Below, piece by piece: positions 31,608-39,553 of a DNA stretch of 40,402 bases. How positions within the stretch are numbered: the stretch's first letter is position 1; every line of letters begins with the position of its first letter. The DNA is from Acidimicrobiaceae bacterium. GTDB lineage: Bacteria; Actinomycetota; Acidimicrobiia; Acidimicrobiales; RAAP-2. The notes under the pieces were generated by a model. The model was not told the DNA's origin. It saw only the letters and a program-made list of their open reading frames with translations, and ran no database searches. The stretch lies in the NCBI GenBank assembly GCA_003138895.1, contig PLHJ01000020.1, forward strand, positions 1-40,402, given 5' to 3'. The position numbers were made by a program, and so were the translations under genes.

Positions 31608-34321
31608 TGCTTTACCCTACCGTTCAAACTTCGTCGTTCGCGGGGTCGCGCAAACCACGCGGCAATGACGAACAGAGCCACGCTCGTGCCGGAGACCGCG
31701 ACGCCAATCGTGATGTAGGGCGCGTGGTAGTGAAAATGGACATCCCAGGTTCCCGCCGGCAGCGTGACTTGTTGAATCAGACCCGTTCGTTCGTCCGGCA
31801 CGCTTATTTCTTTGTGCGTCACAGTGTTTACGGCGGTGACGCGCCAACCCGGTAACCACGCCACACTTCGATCAACCGTGAAGGGTTTTGTTCCCATCGC
31901 TTGGAACCATGTATCGCCATAGAAGGCACTGTGTGTCGACAGAATCGTCGCACCAACGTCGGTCTTTACCAGCCACACGGGAGCTCGAACCCGAGTGGAA
32001 TAGAAGAACGTGATGCCACCGACTTGTGTTCCGAGGTGCCATGCCGTCGTACCAAAGGCATTTTGGTACAAACTATTAAGTGTGTAATCAGCGGGCACCG
32101 AGGTTGGCGTGGCCTTTGTTACAACAGTGGCCAACGGACTTGAAAATTCCTTTGAAGCAATGACTTTGAAACCGGAAGCCTGCACACCCTTCACGACAAA
32201 GGTGTCAAGGTGCGCATTAGTCGAAGTAAACGTTGGTCCAAAAACAACGCCGGCAGCATTGATGAATCGCAGTGAGACTCGCGCCGTGGGCGACGTGGCG
32301 GACAATCCAGCAAAATTCGGCGAGATTGAGACGGACTGCACCAACGTAGATGTACCGAAGTATCGAATCATCGTCTTTTTAGGGTGCAGTGACGAACACA
32401 CTTCATTCGCCACGACCGAGTTGGCCAGGGGTTGCGCGAGCGCCGAGCCATCGATGGCGACCGTCGACAGTCGTAGCTGATTGAACGTTCCCTCAGCGAG
32501 TTGACAGGGGTCAAGCGCAGCTCGAGGATGCGTCCCCGTGATGGTGCTGTAGTGCGAACCCTCGAGCGATCCGTAACCTTGGATGCTCGATAACTTCGTG
32601 AAGACGTTGAGGTTTGGCAGTCCCAAATCAGAAAATTGATTGAACTGAGAGTCATTGGGATCAATGAACGCGAACCGGCCTTGAGTTCCCAATGTTGCAG
32701 CTGCCGTTGTCGACGACGGCTCGACATTGACGTTGCCCGAACTCAGTCCCGTCGTGCAAAACAAGAGGAAAACTGCCACATCTAGCGCAATGAAGGTCAG
32801 GACCCATTTCTGGAATGAATGGCGATTTCGATAAAAGACAATCGCGACGACCAAGGCCAACGCGAGCGCCAGATGGAAAATAATGGTCGGGCGTTCCGAT
32901 GCACCGAGGCCGGCCGAGTCGGATCCCGAGCCAACGAGCCAACTAAGCAATCCCCTGTAGTCGAACAACATGAAACCGCACACGACGACCACTACTGCGG
33001 CGGGCGTCACGCTAAAGAATCGGCGCCAACCGACGAGCGAAGCTTCGCGACTTCGCCGTTCGCCAATGGCGTTAATCCACCAAGCGAGCAACGCAGCTGC
33101 CGCGACGTCCACCATCACAACATTTCGGCTCTGCAGGCGAGTCTTTCCGTAAAACGGCAAATCGTGAAACAAGTGACCTACCGGAGTAAAACTCCCGTAG
33201 GTCGCCGCGAGTCCCACGATGATGAGCACTATGTACAGCGTGAAGCGACGTTGTTCACCCGTCCAGCCATGCCACGTGAACTGCAACAAGAACGCTGCGA
33301 CGGCCACGAGCGCAACGATGCCGGCGTAACCAGTTACCTCGGGCAGGTTGTAGTTCACGAAATACGATGGTTGGTGAAGTTGTCCGTTGCCCCCAAAGAT
33401 ATCTTGGACAAATAACAACACCGACCATTTCGGCGTCAACGATCCCGAGCCATAAAACTGATACGTAATCGATGAGCGTTGCGAAACCGCGATGAAGGCG
33501 TAACCGGGAAGAAGTTGGATCATCGCAATGGCCGCGCCCCACGCCACGCCCACCGCATTACCGAGAATGACAAGGAGTCTCCCCCGCCACGTAGCTCGCA
33601 ACACTCCCGTGTGCAGCAAGATCTCGACGGGCACGACCACGATGACCAGAAGTTCAAACTGCGCGTCGGCGCGCGGTTCGCCCGTAAGGAAAATTAGGCC
33701 CCAAAGAACGGCGATGCCCGTCACGCTCGGCAACATCGCGCGAAGTTGCATACGCCAGGGGTTGTACTTGCGCATGCCGAGCATTGCTCGACACAGACAC
33801 ATTTCAGCGAGAATCATCCACGGAATGAGAGCAAAGCCCTGGATAACACCGAGGTGCACCATCTGCCCGATCATCGAACCGGCATAAGCAAACGTGACGG
33901 CGCCCACGAACGAAGCGAGCGGTCGAAGTGACTGCCAACGAAGTAGCGCGTACATACCTATCGCCGCCGTGATGTACACCGCGGCCATGTTGATGACCCA
34001 CGCCAAGAGCCCCGGTAAGAAAGCAAAAATCAGCGTTAGTGGATAGAGCGAACCCGAGTTCATACCGCCAAGTAACGGCGTTCCCGAATTGGCGTAGGGA
34101 TTAAAGAGTGGAAGGTGCCCTGAAGCGATGTCGCGTCCTGACAACACGCGCAACGGATAATTCTGAATCAAATTGTCGCCGCTTATCGATGGGTGTCCAA
34201 GAAGTGTGGGTATTCCGAACACCAAAAACGGAACAACGATGAAGCACACCATTGCCCAAAGATCATTTTTGTGCAGTGGCCGCCACCACGAAGGTCCAAG
34301 GGCGGCGGGGGAAGTGCTCAC
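31604..34321 (-). CDS. YfhO-like large membrane protein
   Basis: A 905-residue protein with about 12-14 membrane helices and a large loop near the C-terminus followed by a final helix (IGVAVSGTSVALFVIAAWF), resembling bacterial YfhO-family proteins. YfhO of Firmicutes takes part in glycosylation of teichoic-acid-type polymers, and the family is often linked to GT-C-like glycosyltransferases. The first loop has SGDNLIQNYPLR and HLPLFNPYANSGTPL, typical of the family. The substrate here is unknown. GTG 34321 follows the pnp terminator, so it probably begins a separate transcript that includes dapB, the double-TetR gene, dapA and RNase J. Confidence 0.85.
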   Translation of the reverse strand: MSTSPAALGPSWWRPLHKNDLWAMVCFIVVPFLVFGIPTLLGHPSISGDNLIQNYPLRVLSGRDIASGHLPLFNPYANSGTPLLGGMNSGSLYPLTLIFAFLPGLLAWVINMAAVYITAAIGMYALLRWQSLRPLASFVGAVTFAYAGSMIGQMVHLGVIQGFALIPWMILAEMCLCRAMLGMRKYNPWRMQLRAMLPSVTGIAVLWGLIFLTGEPRADAQFELLVIVVVPVEILLHTGVLRATWRGRLLVILGNAVGVAWGAAIAMIQLLPGYAFIAVSQRSSITYQFYGSGSLTPKWSVLLFVQDIFGGNGQLHQPSYFVNYNLPEVTGYAGIVALVAVAAFLLQFTWHGWTGEQRRFTLYIVLIIVGLAATYGSFTPVGHLFHDLPFYGKTRLQSRNVVMVDVAAAALLAWWINAIGERRSREASLVGWRRFFSVTPAAVVVVVCGFMLFDYRGLLSWLVGSGSDSAGLGASERPTIIFHLALALALVVAIVFYRNRHSFQKWVLTFIALDVAVFLLFCTTGLSSGNVNVEPSSTTAAATLGTQGRFAFIDPNDSQFNQFSDLGLPNLNVFTKLSSIQGYGSLEGSHYSTITGTHPRAALDPCQLAEGTFNQLRLSTVAIDGSALAQPLANSVVANEVCSSLHPKKTMIRYFGTSTLVQSVSISPNFAGLSATSPTARVSLRFINAAGVVFGPTFTSTNAHLDTFVVKGVQASGFKVIASKEFSSPLATVVTKATPTSVPADYTLNSLYQNAFGTTAWHLGTQVGGITFFYSTRVRAPVWLVKTDVGATILSTHSAFYGDTWFQAMGTKPFTVDRSVAWLPGWRVTAVNTVTHKEISVPDERTGLIQQVTLPAGTWDVHFHYHAPYITIGVAVSGTSVALFVIAAWFARPRERRSLNGRVKQ

Positions 34322-34323
34322 AG

Positions 34324-34339
34324 TTCTACAACGCTAGAA
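34324..34339. promoter_or_regulatory. Inverted repeat before the YfhO-like gene, possible operator
   Basis: TTCTACAACGCTAGAA is a TTCTA-N6-TAGAA inverted repeat directly before the GTG of the membrane protein gene and after the pnp terminator. It may be an operator or a chance palindrome. It lies in the short (about 80-base) region that must hold the promoter of this operon. Confidence 0.25.
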
Positions 34340-34346
34340 GATTGCA

Positions 34347-34390
34347 AAAACCCCCGCAACGACCGCACTGGGTGCACGTCGTTGCGGGGG
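34347..34390 (-). terminator. Rho-independent terminator of pnp
   Basis: On the minus strand a perfect 13-bp stem (CCCCCGCAACGAC pairing with GTCGTTGCGGGGG) encloses a 14-base loop and is followed by TTTTTG. It lies just after the pnp stop at 34404. Stem arms are 34351-34363 and 34378-34390. It separates the infB-to-pnp block from the following operon. Confidence 0.92.
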
Positions 34391-34403
34391 TTAATATTCG
34401 TTA

Positions 34404-36851
34404 TTAACGACGACGCGGACGCGGTCGTCGACGCTCTCCACCATCATTTTCGCTGAAGCTCGGTCCACCAGGTCCAAGATCACCAATTTCGTCGGCGAGT
34501 TCTGCTTCGAATGATGCTTCGAAGGATGCTACCGATCGTTGACCAGCGTTCTCAGAGTTACGAGGTGCGGCGTCATCACGTCGTTCACGACTTTCTCGTG
34601 GTTCGCGGCGCTCACGCGGTTCACGTGACTCGCGAGGTTCGTCGTCATTGCCGCTCGAGGCGTACTCGCCTGCGAGAGACAACGAAACTTTGCCCTGCGG
34701 GTCGATGTCATCGACACGAACGTCAATTGCTTGACCGAGTGACAAAACATCTTCGACTTGACCAATGCGCTTTCCATCATTCAGTGGCGACATCTTTGAA
34801 ATGTGCAACAATCCGTCGCGACCCGGAAGAATGCTGACGAACGCACCGAACTTTGTGATATTCACGACTTTTCCAGGGTACGTGGCGCCAACTTCCGCCG
34901 TCGGAGGATCAAGAATCATCTCGATACGACGACGCGCTTCTTCAACAGCGCGACCGTCCTTGGCACCGATTGTTACTGTTCCCACCACACCGTCATCGTC
35001 AACGGCAATGTCAGCGCCGGTCTCTTGTTGCAGCATGTTGATGACCTTGCCCTTGGGTCCAATGACCTCGCCGATCTTGTCGATCGGAATCTCGAGCGAA
35101 ATAATCTTGGGGGCAACATCGGCCACGTGATCACGCGGTCCCGAGATCGTAGACGTTATGAGATCCAAAATCGTGAGACGGGCTTCTTTGGCTTGATGTA
35201 GGGCGCGAGCCAAGACGTCCGCGGGCAGACCATCAATCTTCGTGTCGAGCTGCAGCGCCGTTACGGCATCGGCCGTTCCCGCCACTTTAAAGTCCATGTC
35301 ACCAAAGGCGTCTTCGGCACCCAGAATGTCCGTCAACGTGACGTAGGTTCCTTCGTCGTAGACCAGTCCCATGGCAATACCCGCCACCGGTGCCTTAATT
35401 GGCACTCCGGCCGCCATCAGTGACAACGTTGATCCACACACCGAGGCCATTGAGGTTGATCCGTTGGACTGCAACACGTCAGAAACGACGCGCAACGTGT
35501 AGGCGAATTCTTCTTCACTCGGCAGTACCGGGATCAGTGCTCGCTCAGCGAGCATGCCGTGTCCGACTTCACGGCGTTTGGGTGCACCCACGCGACCGGT
35601 CTCACCCACGGAATATGGGGGGAAGTTGTAGTGGTGCATGTAGCGGCGCCATTCGTCCGGCGTGATCGAGTCAATTTGTTGACGCATGCGAGGCATGCCG
35701 AGCGTCGTGACGTTGACTACTTGCGTTTCTCCACGTTGGAACAACGCAGAACCGTGCGTCATGGGAAACAAGTCCACCTTGGCACTGAGCGGTCGGATAT
35801 CCGTCGTGGCTCGTCCGTCGATGCGCACTCCATCTTCGACAATGCGGTGACGTACCAACTTCTTCGTCACCGATCGAATAGCGGCCTTCACTTCACCGAC
35901 ACGGTCGGAGAATTCGTCCGACAGTTTTTCGATAATGACGGCACCGGCAGCGTCGAGCGCTGCGGCACGTGGTTGCTTCGAGGTGAGCTTGTTCGCCTCT
36001 GCGAGCAACGTTGTTCCCACTTCTTCAACCCGTGCGTAGACGTCGTCTTGGTAGTCCGAAAACGTTTGGTATGGAATGATTTCAATCGGTCCGTGCTGGG
36101 CGACGTAGGCCTTCACCAGTTCACGTTGCAAGTTGATCGATTCACGAATCCAAAGCTTCGACGCTTCAAGACCCGCGGCCAGTACCTCTTCAGAAACCTT
36201 TGGTGCGCCGTCGGCGTACTTTTCAAAGGAACCTTCGGTGCCACCGGCTTCGACCATCATGATGGCGATGTCGGTTTCCACGGAGTCGGTGAGTGCTCGA
36301 CCCGCGACAACGAGTTCGAACGTGGCGGCGTCGCCCTCGGCGAACGTAGGGTGCGGTGCCCATTCGCCATCGGTGGTGTACGCCAGTCGAACAGCTCCAA
36401 TAGGACCGTCGAAAGGAATACCGGAAATCATTAACGCCGCGGACGCCGCGTTAATGGCCAAGATGTCGTGCGGATTTTCTTGGTCAGCCGAGAAAATCGT
36501 TCCTACGACTTGCACTTCGTTTCGAAAGCCCTTGGGGAACGAGGGACGAAGGGGTCGGTCGATGAGTCGACAGATCAGGATTGCCTGGTCGGAGAGTTTG
36601 CCCTCACGGCGAAAAAACGCCCCAGGGATCTTTCCGGCGGCGTAGGCGCGCTCTTCAATGTCCACCGTGAGTGGAAAGAAGTCGGTGCCTTCACGAACAG
36701 TGCGAGCGGCCGCGACGGTGGCGAGCAACATCGTGTCGCCAATCCGCGCGACGACGGCACCGTCGGCTAGTTGTGCTAATTGACCTGCTTCAAAGGTCAA
36801 GGTTTTGTCGGTACCCGTGATGGGACCGTTAACGCTGATTGCGTCGGACAT
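34404..36851 (-). CDS. pnp: Polyribonucleotide nucleotidyltransferase (PNPase)
   Basis: A phosphorolytic 3'-5' exoribonuclease working in RNA turnover. The 815 residues hold two RNase PH domains (the first near SDQAILICRLIDRPLRP, the second around FNFPPYSVGETGR-type sequence HHYNFPPYSVGETGRVG), a KH domain with the GxxG loop GPKGKVIN, and an S1 domain (GKVVNITKFGAFVSILPGRDGLLHISKMS). The C-terminal tail is low complexity, rich in Arg and Glu (EPRERREP), and ends in a basic PRPRRR. ATG 36851 has AAGGAG 7 bases upstream. The leader contains an Actino-pnp-like RNA fold. pnp is the last gene of this block. Confidence 0.97.
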   Translation of the reverse strand: MSDAISVNGPITGTDKTLTFEAGQLAQLADGAVVARIGDTMLLATVAAARTVREGTDFFPLTVDIEERAYAAGKIPGAFFRREGKLSDQAILICRLIDRPLRPSFPKGFRNEVQVVGTIFSADQENPHDILAINAASAALMISGIPFDGPIGAVRLAYTTDGEWAPHPTFAEGDAATFELVVAGRALTDSVETDIAIMMVEAGGTEGSFEKYADGAPKVSEEVLAAGLEASKLWIRESINLQRELVKAYVAQHGPIEIIPYQTFSDYQDDVYARVEEVGTTLLAEANKLTSKQPRAAALDAAGAVIIEKLSDEFSDRVGEVKAAIRSVTKKLVRHRIVEDGVRIDGRATTDIRPLSAKVDLFPMTHGSALFQRGETQVVNVTTLGMPRMRQQIDSITPDEWRRYMHHYNFPPYSVGETGRVGAPKRREVGHGMLAERALIPVLPSEEEFAYTLRVVSDVLQSNGSTSMASVCGSTLSLMAAGVPIKAPVAGIAMGLVYDEGTYVTLTDILGAEDAFGDMDFKVAGTADAVTALQLDTKIDGLPADVLARALHQAKEARLTILDLITSTISGPRDHVADVAPKIISLEIPIDKIGEVIGPKGKVINMLQQETGADIAVDDDGVVGTVTIGAKDGRAVEEARRRIEMILDPPTAEVGATYPGKVVNITKFGAFVSILPGRDGLLHISKMSPLNDGKRIGQVEDVLSLGQAIDVRVDDIDPQGKVSLSLAGEYASSGNDDEPRESREPRERREPRESRERRDDAAPRNSENAGQRSVASFEASFEAELADEIGDLGPGGPSFSENDGGERRRPRPRRR

Positions 36852-36873
36852 GGAGATGCTCCTTATGTAGTTA

Positions 36874-36958
36874 GGAACGTTCCGTGTCGAATCCCAGTGG
36901 GCAACTGTCGCGCCAGGCGCGGCAGACCTCCACTGGCCTCCGAATCATCGGAACGTCC
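36874..36958 (-). ncRNA. pnp leader RNA, Actino-pnp-like
   Basis: The 139-base gap between rpsO and pnp folds as one long interrupted hairpin on the minus strand. The base is GGACGTTCCG pairing with CGGAACGTTCC with one bulge; a second helix CCAGTGG/CCACTGG follows; the tip is CTGC-CGCG-CCTGG-CGCG-ACAG. A structured leader in front of pnp is known in actinobacteria (the Actino-pnp RNA motif). Its likely role is feedback control of pnp by cleavage of the hairpin. Assignment is by position and shape. Confidence 0.78.
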
Positions 36959-36990
36959 AATGCACTCCGGCGGCGCCGAAGTGTTTTTGG

Positions 36991-37248
36991 TTAGCGACGA
37001 ATGCCGAGACGACCAATAAGGGCGCGGTAACGCTCAACGTCACCGTTCTGCACGTAATCGAGCAGACGACGGCGCTGTCCAATGAGCTTCATGAGTCCGC
37101 GTCGGGTGTGGTGATCACCCTTGTGCATCTTCAAATGCTCGGTGAGATGCGAGATCCGGTCCGTCAGAATCGCAATTTGAACCTCGGACGAGCCGGTGTC
37201 CTTGTCGTGATGCTGGTAGTCCTTGATGATCTGTTGCTTCTCAGCCAT
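36991..37248 (-). CDS. rpsO: 30S ribosomal protein S15
   Basis: A primary 16S rRNA-binding protein of the small subunit central domain. It has 85 residues from ATG 37248 ([12 protein letters not shown]). Conserved elements are [36 protein letters not shown] and RRRLLDYV. The longer frame from 37308 is in the leader. It follows ribF by 64 bases and precedes the pnp leader. Confidence 0.97.
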   Translation of the reverse strand: MAEKQQIIKDYQHHDKDTGSSEVQIAILTDRISHLTEHLKMHKGDHHTRRGLMKLIGQRRRLLDYVQNGDVERYRALIGRLGIRR

Positions 37249-37273
37249 GGAATTAATTTGCCTTATGAATCGG

Positions 37274-37308
37274 GGGTCCCGTTGCAAGTCACCGTCCGGG
37301 CGACTCAC
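37274..37308 (-). promoter_or_regulatory. rpsO leader hairpin
   Basis: The minus-strand segment AGTCGCC-CGGAC-GGTGACT just upstream of rpsO can form a 7-bp stem with one G-U pair and a 5-base loop. S15 represses its own mRNA in several bacteria by binding leader structures, so this may be its target or part of it. No known family match is claimed. Confidence 0.35.
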
Positions 37309-37312
37309 ATGA

Positions 37313-38293
37313 TCAGCGTCGCTGACCGAATATGAATTCTAGCAGTTCTTGGGAGTCTTTTGGAAAAGTGTCGAATATTTCAACGGTTTTCGCAACGTCG
37401 AGTCCCATTTGATCAATCAACGCCTGCGTGGACGAGAATTTTGCTTCGCCGCGAAGGCGTTCGAGGAACACCAGATCGAGCGTCTGGCCATAAAGGTCAC
37501 CGGAAAAACCCTTCAAATACGCTTCCACCAGTACATCACCGTCGTCATAGAACTGAGGACGTTTGCCTACCGAAATCGCGGCCGGGAACGAACGGCCATC
37601 CTCTAGCTGAGCGGCGCCCGCATATATTCCCAGTTCCGCAAGAGCCTGATGGGGCGAAAGCGAAAGATTGGCCGTGGGATAACCAAGTTCGGCGCCGCCA
37701 CGGGCATCGCCGTGGCGAACGAGACCTCGAAGAACTACCGCGTGGCCAAGGACCGCACGTGCTTGTGCCAAATCACCCTTCACCAGCGATTGACGAACTG
37801 ACGACGAACTAAATCGCTCTCCGTCGCCCACTAACGCCACCGCATCAAGAGAGAACCCGTACGCAGTTCCCCACTGCGCCAGTCGGCGTGCGTCGCCCAT
37901 TCGTTCGTGGCCAAAGCGAAAGTCTTCACCAACGACGACGTGACGGGCACCGAGGTCACTCACCAACACCCGCTTCACGAAGTCCTCGGCCTCTTCGCGA
38001 GCAACTTCCTTAGTAAAAGAAAGGATTCGAACTTCGTCAACGCCGAGGTACGAGAATCGCTCTATTCGCTGTTCAATCGTTTCAATAGCCAGCGGCGCCT
38101 TTTCGGGAGCCAATATCGATGCCGGATGCGGGTCAAAGGTTACGACGGCAGAAACGACGCCGAGTTCTTTTGCTTTTTCACGGGCCCGAGCAATGATGGC
38201 TTGGTGGCCACGGTGCACGCCATCAAAGACCCCAATTGCGACGGAGGATCCTCGATCATCGCCACGGGGTTCGCTGTCATAGAGCACGCGCAC
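37313..38293 (-). CDS. ribF: Bifunctional riboflavin kinase/FAD synthetase
   Basis: It phosphorylates riboflavin to FMN and adenylates FMN to FAD. The 326 residues show the N-terminal adenylyltransferase ([14 protein letters not shown] with the GxxHxGH-like motif; [14 protein letters not shown] near the domain end) and the C-terminal kinase (ELGYPTANL, and [17 protein letters not shown]). Length and domain order are typical. It lies 9 bases after the truB stop in the usual truB-ribF order. The start at 38293 is not certain, but the conserved core begins soon after it. Confidence 0.96.
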   Translation of the reverse strand: MRVLYDSEPRGDDRGSSVAIGVFDGVHRGHQAIIARAREKAKELGVVSAVVTFDPHPASILAPEKAPLAIETIEQRIERFSYLGVDEVRILSFTKEVAREEAEDFVKRVLVSDLGARHVVVGEDFRFGHERMGDARRLAQWGTAYGFSLDAVALVGDGERFSSSSVRQSLVKGDLAQARAVLGHAVVLRGLVRHGDARGGAELGYPTANLSLSPHQALAELGIYAGAAQLEDGRSFPAAISVGKRPQFYDDGDVLVEAYLKGFSGDLYGQTLDLVFLERLRGEAKFSSTQALIDQMGLDVAKTVEIFDTFPKDSQELLEFIFGQRR

Positions 38294-38302
38294 GAGGTCA
38301 AT

Positions 38303-39199
38303 CTATCCTTCGTTTTCAACAGACTGATCGGGAAGAACAATCTCGGGCTGCCATTTCTCACCGCGGCGATGTAGCACCGCAACGAGGTTGCCGCGTTCGT
38401 CGAGTCCAGCGATTTCGTCGGCGTCGGCGTCCGCTCCCACTTGTTTGCCCTGTCGTATAGCTCGCACGTCGTCGGGCGCAAACGTCACGTGCTTCAGATC
38501 GGTTACGAAGGAAATGGGTGGCAACAGCGGCTCTTCGCCGGCGTCAAGCATGGTCGCAATGATTTCCAAAGCGCGTGCCGAGCGTACGTCGTGAGGACCA
38601 CTTGATTCACGACGCAGTGACTGCAAATGGCCCAGTGTGCCAAGTCGCTCTGCGAGGTCCGCGAGTAGCACGCGTACGTAGGTACCGGTGGAACAGGTCA
38701 CGTCAAATGCCCACACGTTGTTGCTATCCGTGGACGTCAATTCAAAACTTTGCACCGTGATGCTTCGGGGTTTTCGTTCAACCTCAATGCCCTGTCGCGC
38801 CAATTCATGAAGACGCCTCCCGTCAACCTTGATGGCAGAAACCATTGGGGGAATTTGAAAAATCTCGCCGAGAAACGTTGACGCCACGCGATTCATTTCT
38901 TCGACGTTGAGAGGAGGCACTGGAGCCGTTGCGGTAACCGTGCCGTCGGCGTCCAGAGAATCAGTCGCCGTGCCAAGCAACACATGACCCGTGTAGCGCT
39001 TCGATTCTGCTTGAGCGAAACGCAAGAGTCGCGTAGAAGGACCAATCGCCAATATCAACAGTCCCGTGGCCATCGGATCAAGAGTCCCGGCGTGACCAAT
39101 GCGCCGTTCGTTAAAGAGTCGACGTGCTCGAGCAACAACGTCGTGGCTCGTTATCCCCGCGGGCTTATCGACTAACAGCAGCCCGTTACGAGTCGTCAT
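38303..39199 (-). CDS. truB: tRNA pseudouridine-55 synthase
   Basis: It makes the pseudouridine of the T-loop in tRNA. From ATG 39199 it has 298 residues; the catalytic aspartate is D41 in GHAGTLDPMATGLL. The start of the protein is TRNGLLLVDKPAGITSHDVV. The start overlaps rbfA by 14 bases; a longer reading from 39238 is less likely. The C-terminal part (RAIRQGKQVG and after) resembles the PUA-like end seen in this family. Confidence 0.96.
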   Translation of the reverse strand: MTTRNGLLLVDKPAGITSHDVVARARRLFNERRIGHAGTLDPMATGLLILAIGPSTRLLRFAQAESKRYTGHVLLGTATDSLDADGTVTATAPVPPLNVEEMNRVASTFLGEIFQIPPMVSAIKVDGRRLHELARQGIEVERKPRSITVQSFELTSTDSNNVWAFDVTCSTGTYVRVLLADLAERLGTLGHLQSLRRESSGPHDVRSARALEIIATMLDAGEEPLLPPISFVTDLKHVTFAPDDVRAIRQGKQVGADADADEIAGLDERGNLVAVLHRRGEKWQPEIVLPDQSVENEG

Positions 39200-39548
39200 T
39201 ATGTAGTCGACGGATGATCTCTTCGACAGCCGTTCCACTCGCTACCGCGGGATCAGCTCGAAACGTTAACTTGGGAGTGCGCTTGAGTCGTGTTTGAGCG
39301 TTGACGGCGGATTGAATTTCGGCGCGATATTCGTCGAGAGCTTCGCGTGCTTCAGCACTTAGCGAGTCAAAATAAATTACCGCGCTTCGCATATCGGGCG
39401 TTGTTTCCACGCCCGTGACTGTCAACATTCCCAGACGTTCGTCGATGTCGCCGTGGCGCAGTATCTCGTCGGAGATAATTTCTCGAAGAATCTGATTGAT
39501 CCGGGCCGAGCGCGGGTACGGATGGTGGGAACCACGCGAGTCGGGCAT
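39186..39548 (-). CDS. rbfA: 30S ribosome-binding factor A
   Basis: A maturation factor for the 5' end of 16S rRNA in the small subunit. The 120-residue protein has the type-II KH-like fold with RINQILREIISDEI, a TVTGVETTPDMRSAVIYF strand and RLKRTPKLTFRADPAVASGTAVEEII. It begins 5 bases after the infB stop. Confidence 0.95.
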   Translation of the reverse strand: MPDSRGSHHPYPRSARINQILREIISDEILRHGDIDERLGMLTVTGVETTPDMRSAVIYFDSLSAEAREALDEYRAEIQSAVNAQTRLKRTPKLTFRADPAVASGTAVEEIIRRLHNDDS

Positions 39549-39553
39549 GGCGA

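Noticed and set aside
32819..33415. 198-residue plus-strand open frame
   Set aside because: Antisense to the YfhO-like gene; charged, repeat-free and without any recognisable motif.
35559..36434. 291-residue plus-strand open frame
   Set aside because: Antisense to pnp core domains; composition is that of a complementary frame and no family is recognisable.
36874..36884. GGAACGTTCCG palindrome as a LexA-like site
   Set aside because: It lacks the GAAC-N4-GTTC spacing of the boxes seen at lexA and is accounted for as one arm of the pnp leader stem.
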